Origin: Bacteroidota bacterium
GTDB lineage: Bacteria > Bacteroidota > Ignavibacteria > Kapaibacteriales > UBA2268
NCBI GenBank assembly: GCA_027371665.1
Contig: DAHXMP010000445.1
Location: 1-10,278, forward strand
DNA: 10,278 nucleotides
Reading direction: 5' to 3'
In this document: positions 1 to 6,739 of the stretch, piece after piece
How the letters are laid out: each line of letters starts with the position of its first letter
Position numbering within the stretch: position 1 is the first letter of the stretch
Made by a program: the position numbers and the translations under genes
The notes under the pieces: model-generated
Databases searched by the model: none
Told to the model about the DNA's origin: nothing
What the model saw: the letters and a program-made list of their open reading frames with translations, nothing else

Positions 1-20
1 CTTAGCGGTGCCTGATAAGA

Positions 21-50
21 GGGCGTATGTGGATATGCCCGTTTTATTTT
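21..50 (+). terminator. Rho-independent terminator of a gene left of the window
   Basis: GGGCGTAT at 21-28 pairs with ATATGCCC at 33-40 (seven Watson-Crick pairs and one G-T wobble) around a four-base loop, GTGG. The stem is followed at once by GTTTTATTTT, a T-rich tract on the + strand only, so the polarity is rightward. Stops lie just before it in two frames (TAG at 3-5, TGA at 13-15), so an upstream + strand gene could end there, but too little sequence is present to identify one. If the terminator works, the secreted-protein genes to the right form their own transcription unit. Confidence 0.5.
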
Positions 51-77
51 GTAATAAATGTTCTTTATATAAATTTG
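48..77 (+). promoter_or_regulatory. Possible Bacteroidota-type promoter (TTTG, 18-base spacer, TAAATTTG)
   Basis: TTTG at 48-51 and TAAATTTG at 70-77 fit the primary-sigma consensus of Bacteroidetes (TTTG about 19 bases before TAnnTTTG). The position suits the first gene of a unit placed after the terminator at 21-50. One point counts against it: the expected transcription start, a few bases past 77, would leave almost no leader and would cut into the ribosome binding site at 77-83. The region is AT-rich, so a chance match is quite possible. Confidence 0.22.
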
Positions 78-83
78 AGGAGA
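77..83 (+). promoter_or_regulatory. Ribosome binding site that sets the start of the WD40 gene
   Basis: GAGGAGA lies five bases before the ATG at 89, and that ATG opens a textbook signal peptide. The reading frame stays open upstream to the window edge, with a GTG at 8, but the 27 residues before the ATG are not signal-like and include the terminator stem. The ATG at 89 is therefore the start. Confidence 0.7.
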
Positions 84-88
84 AAATC

Positions 89-1378
89 ATGAAAAAGCTG
101 TTTGTTTCTTTTGCGCTGTTGTTTGCAATAATTCAATTCACTCATGCACAGCCCGTGCCACAGACGGAACCTGATACGGTCTGGACAAAATCTTTATGGT
201 ATTTAGGTGGTATTAAAGAAGTAAGATTTACACCGGATGATAATTATGTAGCAGTTGCAATGGGAGGAGCTACGGGACGTGAAGATGGTGTTTATATTTA
301 CGATATTTTGACTGGCGATTCAATAACCGTGTACTATGGTGGTTTGTTAGCCCTAAGGGATTTTGATTTTTCTCCCGACGGAAAGAAAATGATTGCCATA
401 AGTGATGATTATAAATTAGCTGTATGGGATTACCAAAAAAATGATACAATACGAGTAATCAAAACAAAAAATGCTTTTTGGAAAATGAGGTTTATTAACG
501 ATAGTATGGCAATTGGTGTAACTACAGATGTATCAGATAGCAATAACATACAAATATATAATATAAATACTGGCACTATAGTAAAATTAGTAGGTACTAC
601 CGGAGGTGTAAATTTATTAGCCGTATCAAAAATAAATAACCTGTTTGCCATTCGATATGGAGTGAACATACCTCCTTCCGAGGGAATAGAATTATGGGAC
701 TTAAATACATTTTCAAAATTAACTAATCTCCCGAATGTTCCTCATCAAGCTTCAGACCTCGCTTTCAGTCCTGATGGTAAATACCTTGCCGCAGCGGGAA
801 ATGACGGATATGTCAAAATTTGGGATGTTAATTCAAGAACTCTTTACAAAAGTTTTATGCACGACTCAATTAATTATGATTTTCTTTATATTTCATTTTC
901 ACCTCAAGGAAACTTTATCATCACATCGGGTGGCAAAAATTATCAGATATATACTAGGATTTGGGATTTCAAAACCTTTACTCCAATTTATGTATATAAT
1001 TCACCTTATGGAGCAACAGATGGCGTTTCGGTTTCAAAAGATTCAAATTATATAGCAATTGCAAGAGGATATTATTTATTTTTACTAAACGCACACTGGA
1101 AACCGACAGGAATTAAAGATTCAATACCAATAATTATCCCTAACTTATACCCAAATCCATCAGGAAATGAAATTACGATACCCTTAATATCTACACTGAA
1201 AGCCAATTCAATTCAGATTTATGATTTTTCAGGAAGATTATTTAAGATAACAAATAATCTGTTACCATACCTAAACTTATTCAAATTGAACATTACTGAA
1301 TTGCCGATGGGAAAATATTTAGTTAATGTTTTGTACAATGAAAAAACAATATCATATAAATTTGAGAAGACAAGGTAA
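89..1378 (+). CDS. Secreted WD40-like beta-propeller protein with T9SS type A sorting domain
   Basis: Product of 429 residues. Residues 1-20 are a Sec signal peptide (MKK, a hydrophobic run, likely cleavage after THA). Residues 42-339 hold seven propeller-like units, each with a [FL]xxD/N-turn and a following IYD/VWD/LWD/IWD strand: about 42-78, 89-119, 130-162, 174-208, 221-250, 265-297 and 310-339. Units 2 and 5 are the clearest (FSPDGK...VWD, FSPDGKYLAAAG...IWD), and the last is the most degenerate. Residues 347-429 match the Por/T9SS type A sorting domain: YPNPSGNEITI, IYDFSGRLF, LPMGKYLVNV and a basic end, KFEKTR. In this family the domain directs export across the outer membrane and is then removed or replaced by a surface anchor. 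No catalytic residues are recognised; a binding or scaffold role is the natural inference, with ligand unknown. Its stop is 8 bases before the next start, so the two are probably co-translated. Confidence 0.88.
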   Translation: MKKLFVSFALLFAIIQFTHAQPVPQTEPDTVWTKSLWYLGGIKEVRFTPDDNYVAVAMGGATGREDGVYIYDILTGDSITVYYGGLLALRDFDFSPDGKKMIAISDDYKLAVWDYQKNDTIRVIKTKNAFWKMRFINDSMAIGVTTDVSDSNNIQIYNINTGTIVKLVGTTGGVNLLAVSKINNLFAIRYGVNIPPSEGIELWDLNTFSKLTNLPNVPHQASDLAFSPDGKYLAAAGNDGYVKIWDVNSRTLYKSFMHDSINYDFLYISFSPQGNFIITSGGKNYQIYTRIWDFKTFTPIYVYNSPYGATDGVSVSKDSNYIAIARGYYLFLLNAHWKPTGIKDSIPIIIPNLYPNPSGNEITIPLISTLKANSIQIYDFSGRLFKITNNLLPYLNLFKLNITELPMGKYLVNVLYNEKTISYKFEKTR

Positions 1379-1386
1379 GGTATAAC

Positions 1387-4300
1387 ATGAAAAAAATTAT
1401 TATTCTTTTCGTTTTATCCTGCCTTACTCTTTATTCGCAGGATGTAGAGCCGAATCAATTAATGTTTCGTCTGGGTAGCATTAATGCAACTTTTCTTTCA
1501 GCCGATTCGGCATATTTTAAGCAGGACAGTTTTTTACTTGGATGGGCTTGGGGTTTTGATGGAAAAATGTCTGCCGCATTGTTAGATAATCAGGCACACG
1601 TACCATCAAATTTATCAAAAGACCAAATTAAAAATAATGTAAATTTGATTATAAACACTGATAGTATTTGGGACCCAGGCAGTGGAACGGCTGCTATGAA
1701 TTCTCAATCTATTATTTATTCTCCGGTACTTCATATTACAAATCCCGAGACACAAACTAATATAAGGTCCAGAGACCCTAAACATTCAATTTTTGGTTTC
1801 CGCATCATAAGGGGAGAATCAATAGGAGACAGCGATGTATCTTTAAAATTGAGAACAAGCGGTGCTTATGTAAGCGGTACAGTACCCGTTTTGGATAGTG
1901 CATGGATGAATAATGCATTATATTATTATTTACCTAACAATCCACCAGTAAATTTTGGTAGTATTAATACAGATACAATGTATTTCGTAATTAATTTAAG
2001 AAGAGCTAATCTTGATGACACGATAAGAGATAATTGGCCAGTCTTGAAAATAAGATTGCCTTATAAATTCACCGGTGCAATTGATAGTATCCAATTCAGC
2101 AAACTCCCCGACACAACCATATATCCTTTTGAAATAATAAGGTCATCTTTTAATGATTCAATAAGGGGAATAGCAAGACCGATGATGACTGCCGATCCAA
2201 ATACAAGAGAAATAGTTATTACGAGAAGGATGCTGCCGATTTACAGCGATTTTAGACAGGATATAACAATTTCTGCTGAATTTATTTGTGCTGGTGACCC
2301 ATTTGCTAATAATCCTAAATTAAATTCTTATGATACGGCATATAGTCTTGGAATAAAAATCTTTTATCTTGGGAACAGTGATGTTAATATAAACAATATT
2401 TATTTAGCAACCCCATGGGCGAGGGATTTATATTGCGGCAAAAAGGATTACACGATTCAATCACACATACAAACTGATTTAAACCACTATACTGATACTT
2501 CATTTTCCAATTACGGATGTAAGCCATTCAGGTTCTTTACAAGAGATGAAATAAACGCATCATATTTTGGAGCTATAAGGTATTTTAATAAATTCGTCGG
2601 AAATATAAGTACAACACAATCCGGAATCATCTATCCGAAACTTTATTATTATTATACGAATTCACCCGACGACTGGGTAGAAGATTATTCATTGAATCCT
2701 GATTTTGCTGTTCCATATTTTAAGAATTCTTTTATGAATGTTCCTATATATCTTACACTTGGTATATATTGGGGATATAAATTTATGTATGGGGATTCTA
2801 TTTATAATTATCACGATACATTGAATTCTGGTTATGAAACACACTTAAGAGATGAAATTTCGTTATCTCATATGAGAGATTATAACTATAATGATTATAA
2901 AGATAAATTATATTATTCAAGTTGTTTTCAAGCGAAACATGAATATAATATAATTAATAATTTCAAAGACGAAACAATGGTACCACTTTATTCCAATAAA
3001 TTTTGGTGGGCAGACCTTTTCGTTGGTAGTAATTTTAAAATTGATTCTTCAAAAGTAAGAACCGGAAGAGTATGGATTGATTATAATAGAGTAAAAACGG
3101 GTGAAGAAATGAGATTGGAAGCATGGTTTAATCTTATTTTAGGAGCAAAGGGTTTATTGTATGATAAGGAGACAAACACTAAGAGTGATTATAATTATCT
3201 TTTTGGATTAGGTAATGGTGAAAATTATTATGTACCTCCATTAGATACAATGAACTTTAAAGATTTTATCAGGAGTGATGTTATAAACAAAGATTTTCTT
3301 GATACACTTAGAGATTGGAATCATTTTCTTGATTATATACCCTATGATTCAGTTGCAACGACAATGGGAGTTGCAAGGGATAGAATTTATATGGGAAGAA
3401 AATCACCACGAGTAGAATTATGGAAAATACATAATTGGATTCGTACCGTTGACGATACTTTAATGAAACTACATCTTTCTGCGTGGTATGATAAGGGATT
3501 TAAAGTTTGGCAAAACCAAGACACAGCAAAATATGGTTCTCAAATTATTTTAAGCAAGTACATTTTGCTCGATACAACAAAATTAAAAACAAGAAAAATC
3601 TTCGACCCAAGATATAATACATTTAATAATCCCAAAGAAATTTGGGATTCCACCTTTTTTGACTTAACATTGCTCAGGTCAAGTTATGACACTAATATGA
3701 AAAATCTATTTTTCGTTGCGGCTCAAAATCGCAGGACAGATCCGTTACTTTACTATACAAACCCAGCAGATACCAATACAAAATATATGAGGTTTTTATC
3801 AACAGCAGAATTTGAGGATAGTTGTAAAACACATCAATATTCAACTGATACATTGTTATATCAATCCTATTGGTGGAAGCGGCTCGGATGCAGGGAATTG
3901 ACGATTCCTTTTAATTACAATGGAACGCCGAATCAATTTGACGGTTATATATTGCATGTCTCGGAATTAGGTGTAGGTAGCCACTCTCTTGATTCTATTT
4001 TATATCCTTGGCGTGAAGCAAAATATTATCACAAAATAGATACTACAATTACGGAGGACGGCTCTGTGATTATTCGTATGCTACCCGGAGAGGGGAAAAT
4101 ATTGAAAGTAAGAGTTGTACAATTGATTAATGGAGGTAAGGATTCAAGCAATGGTAAACACTGCACAGGTTGTGAAGTGATTAATGATACTTCACAATTT
4201 AAAATAGAAGTAGAAAAAAACAGAAGCGATACAGTTTGTTGCTGGGATTTAAAATTGATTAATAATTCGTCCTGTACTTTTACAAATTTGCCTATTGACA

Positions 4301-5265
4301 TTGATTTGCCGCCTGAAAATTTCAGTTCTTCTACATTTACAAGCACAAACTGGGCATCAAATACTTTCAGCAATCAGGCATATAGTTTTTATTATACTCA
4401 AGGTATAATGCAACCCCATGATACTTCAACGATAGGAACGATATGTATCCCCGAAGGAAATAATTTTACGATTACAATAACAATAGGCAAGCTATACGGG
4501 GATACTATTTATCATTGTGACCGAACCTGGAATTTTGCATTTAATTGTCCATGCTCTGATAGTTCATGTTGCAATAAAATAACGGTTAATGATACAAGCA
4601 TTGTCAATGATGTTTGTTACCAGACTATTCAACAATGCTGCCATCCTATTTCAATCAATGTTACCGAAAAATATAAGCAATGTTGTAATAATGTATTTGT
4701 TATAAAAGCAGCATTGAAAGATTCTTCGCCACCATCACCGGGAATTATACCTCCAAATCCTATTAACTTTAATAATGGCCCTTATGTCATGAATCTATGT
4801 TTTAATGTTAATACAAATCCTTGCGGTATATACTGTAAAGTTTTCAGAATATATTTTTATAATTCTGAAGGGACTATTATATGCGTAAAAGAAGATTCTG
4901 TATGTTGTGATTTCAATCCTCCCAGAGGTGCTCCCAAGGGGTTTAAAAAATCATCACACGATGATGGCAATAATAAAAAAATTGAACCGAATGATGGTGA
5001 ATTAATAATTGAAAGTTTCTATTGTGTTCCAAATCCGGTGAATGATGAAGCGACAATTTATTATCAACAAAATAAAGAAGAATTTACCAAAACTGATTTG
5101 TTCAATAATTTGGGTGAACTGATAAAATCTATATATAGTGGCTATGTTAACGAAGGTTTACAATCTTATAGATTTAATACATCAAATTTATCGCCAGGTA
5201 TTTATTATGTTAGGTTAAGAGCTGGAAAAATAATAAAAATGTTGACATTGATAGTGATTAGGTAA
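1387..5265 (+). CDS. Large secreted multidomain protein, glycoside-hydrolase-like core, Cys-rich region and T9SS sorting domain
   Basis: Product of 1292 residues. Residues 1-18 are a signal peptide, likely cleaved near YS|Q. The ATG is supported by AAGG at 1377-1380, which overlaps the stop of the preceding gene. Residues 20-400 look beta-rich and resemble no family I can name. Residues 415-710 are aromatic-rich; T571-D593 (GEEMRLEAW, then GAKGLLYD) resembles the late strand-helix region of TIM-barrel glycoside hydrolases, and M898-V908 (LPGEGKILKV) resembles the closing strand of their C-terminal beta domains. That resemblance is from memory and weak, and no catalytic pair is assigned. Residues 926-1174 carry 22 of the protein's 30 cysteines, with CC pairs at 951, 1061, 1084, 1099 and 1173. 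A proline-rich stretch lies at 1113-1125. Residues 1207-1292 are a type A sorting domain (VPNPVNDEATI, LFNNLGELI, LSPGIYYVRL). The protein should be on or outside the cell; its substrate is unknown. The gene is strikingly AT-rich. Confidence 0.85.
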   Translation: MKKIIILFVLSCLTLYSQDVEPNQLMFRLGSINATFLSADSAYFKQDSFLLGWAWGFDGKMSAALLDNQAHVPSNLSKDQIKNNVNLIINTDSIWDPGSGTAAMNSQSIIYSPVLHITNPETQTNIRSRDPKHSIFGFRIIRGESIGDSDVSLKLRTSGAYVSGTVPVLDSAWMNNALYYYLPNNPPVNFGSINTDTMYFVINLRRANLDDTIRDNWPVLKIRLPYKFTGAIDSIQFSKLPDTTIYPFEIIRSSFNDSIRGIARPMMTADPNTREIVITRRMLPIYSDFRQDITISAEFICAGDPFANNPKLNSYDTAYSLGIKIFYLGNSDVNINNIYLATPWARDLYCGKKDYTIQSHIQTDLNHYTDTSFSNYGCKPFRFFTRDEINASYFGAIRYFNKFVGNISTTQSGIIYPKLYYYYTNSPDDWVEDYSLNPDFAVPYFKNSFMNVPIYLTLGIYWGYKFMYGDSIYNYHDTLNSGYETHLRDEISLSHMRDYNYNDYKDKLYYSSCFQAKHEYNIINNFKDETMVPLYSNKFWWADLFVGSNFKIDSSKVRTGRVWIDYNRVKTGEEMRLEAWFNLILGAKGLLYDKETNTKSDYNYLFGLGNGENYYVPPLDTMNFKDFIRSDVINKDFLDTLRDWNHFLDYIPYDSVATTMGVARDRIYMGRKSPRVELWKIHNWIRTVDDTLMKLHLSAWYDKGFKVWQNQDTAKYGSQIILSKYILLDTTKLKTRKIFDPRYNTFNNPKEIWDSTFFDLTLLRSSYDTNMKNLFFVAAQNRRTDPLLYYTNPADTNTKYMRFLSTAEFEDSCKTHQYSTDTLLYQSYWWKRLGCRELTIPFNYNGTPNQFDGYILHVSELGVGSHSLDSILYPWREAKYYHKIDTTITEDGSVIIRMLPGEGKILKVRVVQLINGGKDSSNGKHCTGCEVINDTSQFKIEVEKNRSDTVCCWDLKLINNSSCTFTNLPIDIDLPPENFSSSTFTSTNWASNTFSNQAYSFYYTQGIMQPHDTSTIGTICIPEGNNFTITITIGKLYGDTIYHCDRTWNFAFNCPCSDSSCCNKITVNDTSIVNDVCYQTIQQCCHPISINVTEKYKQCCNNVFVIKAALKDSSPPSPGIIPPNPINFNNGPYVMNLCFNVNTNPCGIYCKVFRIYFYNSEGTIICVKEDSVCCDFNPPRGAPKGFKKSSHDDGNNKKIEPNDGELIIESFYCVPNPVNDEATIYYQQNKEEFTKTDLFNNLGELIKSIYSGYVNEGLQSYRFNTSNLSPGIYYVRLRAGKIIKMLTLIVIR
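4162..4914 (+). other. Cysteine-rich double-Cys module region of the large secreted protein
   Basis: This stretch encodes residues 926-1176 of the preceding CDS. Twenty-two cysteines fall here, against seven in the 925 residues before it. They include five adjacent CC pairs and a CPC (1054-1056). The part beginning CCWDLKLINNSS (951-962) reads like an immunoglobulin-like beta-sandwich, and a second, shorter set of CC pairs follows at 1061-1100. Since the protein leaves the cytoplasm, disulfides are the likely fate of these cysteines, which would make a rigid protease-resistant stalk before the sorting domain. Metal binding is the alternative, though few histidines accompany the cysteines. Confidence 0.6.
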
Positions 5266-5286
5266 ATCGATATCAATTGTTTTTTT
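5247..5286 (+). terminator. Weak AT-rich terminator-like hairpin after the large secreted protein
   Basis: ATTGATA at 5247-5253 pairs with TATCAAT at 5271-5277 across a 17-base loop that includes the stop codon. A run of seven T (5280-5286) follows. The stem is short and AT-only except for one G-C pair, so it would be weak, but it sits where a terminator is needed: this gene converges with the - strand permease ending at 5332. I see no better hairpin for either strand in the 66-base gap. Confidence 0.33.
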
Positions 5287-5331
5287 ATAGATTTAAATAA
5301 AATAGGTTATTTGCTTGACAATTTCTATTTT

Positions 5332-6558
5332 TTACTTAAACCTTATCGCTCTGACGGGAGAGACTTTCACGGCTATTGCCGAGGGGATTAATGTCGCAAG
5401 GAATGACAATGCCACAGACATCCCGATAACGACAGCATAATGCCAGAACTCGAGCTTTATCGGTAAAGTGTCTAAGAAATATATATCTCCGTTTAACCTG
5501 ATGATTGAAAATGTCTGCTGAAGCCAGCACAAAAGAAAACCTATGCCTGAGCCGAGAAGTGTTCCTGTTAATCCAATCAGTGTTCCCTGAACGACAAAAA
5601 TAGAAAGTATTCCGTTCTTTCTCATTCCCAAAGACCTTAAAATTCCGATTGAATGTGTCTTTTCAACTACGATGATTAGGAGAATCGTGATGATGTTCAG
5701 GACTGCGACTATGCTTATTAATCCAAGCACGAGCGGAATAGGGGCTTTCTGGTATTCAATCCATGTAAATATTGATTTGTGTAGTTCAAAAACCGTAAAG
5801 CTGTAAAACGGAAATCCGAGATATGCATCCATTCTCTTGCTCACGGCTGAGGCAGAATCAATGTGTTTCAGCATGATGTCGAATGAAGTTACAGAGCCTT
5901 CCGGCAATTTGAAAAATCGTGCCGCCTTTGCAAACGGTATGTAAACATAAATGTCGTCGTATTGTGCCATTCCCGTTTCATAGATTCCCGTAAGCCTAAA
6001 CTTGTCAACTTGCGGCATTGACAGCCCCTCCTGGGATTCGCCTTTGATTGCATAAAGTACGAGCGTGTCTCCCAAGCTTACTCCGAGCTTCCTCGCAAGC
6101 CGCTTCCCTATTACGATTTCATTCGCATTGGGGGAAGAATAATCGAATCTGCCTTCTTTTATATTATTATGAATCTGCGTTATGTCATATTTTCTCGACG
6201 TACCCTTAATCATCACACCTTCGACAAAGGTTTTCGACCTGATTAATCCTTCCCTTTCGATGACAGGGGCTATTAACTTTATTTCAGGAAATTCCGCTCT
6301 TAAAACATTTTCAACCGAGTCATATGAATAAACAGGTTTGCCGTCGAAGGCTCTCAAAGTGATGTGGGAGGTAAATTTCACGGCATTGTCTTTCAGCATT
6401 GTCTCGAAGCCGTCCAGCACTGAAAGAGAAATTATTAGAGCCATGCTTCCGAGCAGAACGCTCACCAATGCGACAAGACGGGCAAAGTTAAGGAACCTCT
6501 GCCTCTTCGCCGAACGTGAGAATCGCTTCGCTATGAAATTTATTAATCTGAAATTCAT
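5332..6558 (-). CDS. lolC/E: LolC/LolE-family lipoprotein-releasing ABC transporter permease
   Basis: Product of 408 residues, usual length for LolC/LolE. It has the FtsX/MacB layout. A cytoplasmic basic N-terminus (IAKRFSRSAKRQRF) is followed by membrane helix 1 at about 25-48, a large periplasmic domain at 50-270 (GKRLARKLGVSLGDTL at 151-166, typical of MacB-type periplasmic domains) and three more helices near 274-298, 318-346 and 372-394. EKTHSIGILRSLGM (299-312) is the family's cytoplasmic coupling segment that contacts the ATPase. The C-terminus, SPVRAIRF, is the usual SPxxAIR ending. In known systems the permease works with the ATPase LolD to extract lipoproteins from the inner membrane and hand them to LolA. 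No LolD gene is present beside it. Whether it is LolC, LolE or a single merged form cannot be told here. The ATG at 6558 is preferred over an in-frame TTG at 6585, because homologues begin close to MNFRLxNFIAKR. No clear Shine-Dalgarno sequence precedes it. Confidence 0.87.
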   Translation of the reverse strand: MNFRLINFIAKRFSRSAKRQRFLNFARLVALVSVLLGSMALIISLSVLDGFETMLKDNAVKFTSHITLRAFDGKPVYSYDSVENVLRAEFPEIKLIAPVIEREGLIRSKTFVEGVMIKGTSRKYDITQIHNNIKEGRFDYSSPNANEIVIGKRLARKLGVSLGDTLVLYAIKGESQEGLSMPQVDKFRLTGIYETGMAQYDDIYVYIPFAKAARFFKLPEGSVTSFDIMLKHIDSASAVSKRMDAYLGFPFYSFTVFELHKSIFTWIEYQKAPIPLVLGLISIVAVLNIITILLIIVVEKTHSIGILRSLGMRKNGILSIFVVQGTLIGLTGTLLGSGIGFLLCWLQQTFSIIRLNGDIYFLDTLPIKLEFWHYAVVIGMSVALSFLATLIPSAIAVKVSPVRAIRFK

Positions 6559-6588
6559 AAAAAAATTATAATTGTTTATAGTCAAGAA

Positions 6589-6721
6589 TGAATAGCCATG
6601 ACATTTATGTTGTGGTGCCTAACGTGTTTCTTTTCGGATTTATCCACTTAGAAATATTTAAGTGACTATAGTCCCCTCTTCGGTGGATTAATCCTCCACT
6701 ATCTAAGATAGTGGCTATTCA
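6589..6721. repeat. MITE-like or structured intergenic element with 10-base terminal inverted repeats and two hairpin units
   Basis: TGAATAGCCA at 6589-6598 and TGGCTATTCA at 6712-6721 are perfect inverted repeats bounding 133 bases without a coding frame. Inside are two diverged tandem units about 46 bases apart. Each runs TTCGG (6633, 6679), GGATTWATCC (6636-6645, 6685-6694), a hairpin, then GRCTAT (6664, 6713). Hairpin one is CACTTA/TAAGTG at 6645-6664. Hairpin two is CCACTATCT/AGATAGTGG at 6696-6714, nine pairs around a single central base. GACTATAGTC (6664-6673) and GGATTAATCC are also perfect palindromes. The last three bases of hairpin two are shared with the right terminal repeat, so the outer stem and hairpin two compete. 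No T tract follows either hairpin, so these are not simple terminators. It lies between two - strand genes and would form most of the permease leader if they are co-transcribed. I see no target duplication and no transposase. Confidence 0.55.
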
Positions 6722-6739
6722 AAAAAAATTATTTTTTTT
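6721..6739 (-). terminator. A8/T8 inverted repeat at the oxidoreductase stop codon
   Basis: Eight A at 6721-6728, TTA, then eight T at 6732-6739 form a perfect AT-only inverted repeat overlapping the TAA stop of the oxidoreductase gene. In the direction of transcription it gives A8-TAA-T8, ending in a T tract directly after the gene. It could act as a weak terminator, alone or with the hairpins beyond it, but an AT-only stem with a three-base loop is marginal. Confidence 0.2.

Noticed and set aside
8..88. In-frame N-terminal extension of the WD40 protein from a GTG at 8
   Set aside because: The extension runs through a terminator-like hairpin and would bury the signal peptide that begins at the well-placed ATG at 89.
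735..1055. 106-residue + strand frame within the WD40 gene
   Set aside because: It overlaps propeller units 5 and 6 in another frame; its sequence has no recognisable domain.
1387..1440. Lipoprotein signal (VLSC at residues 9-12) in the large secreted protein
   Set aside because: The hydrophobic stretch before the Cys is too short, Leu at -2 is atypical, and the C-terminal T9SS sorting domain argues for signal peptidase I cleavage near YS|Q.
4029..4373. 114-residue - strand reading frame inside the large secreted-protein gene
   Set aside because: It lies antisense to a well-supported gene, shows no family features and no start context.
6559..6585. TTG start nine codons upstream for the Lol permease
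   Set aside because: The added residues are low-complexity (Asn/Phe/Tyr), there is no ribosome binding site, and the ATG at 6558 fits the family's N-terminus.
7..6620. GGTGCCT shared by the left edge (7-13) and the intergenic element (6614-6620)
   Set aside because: A seven-base match between two regions of this size is expected by chance and the flanks do not align.
6589..6721. CRISPR array or simple tandem repeat
   Set aside because: There are only two diverged units of unequal length with no spacer pattern; the dominant feature is inverted repeats.
6581..6721. Definite IS200/IS605 ends
   Set aside because: A TTGAC-like sequence on the - strand near 6581-6585 and the subterminal hairpins are suggestive, but short matches like these occur by chance and no transposase is present.
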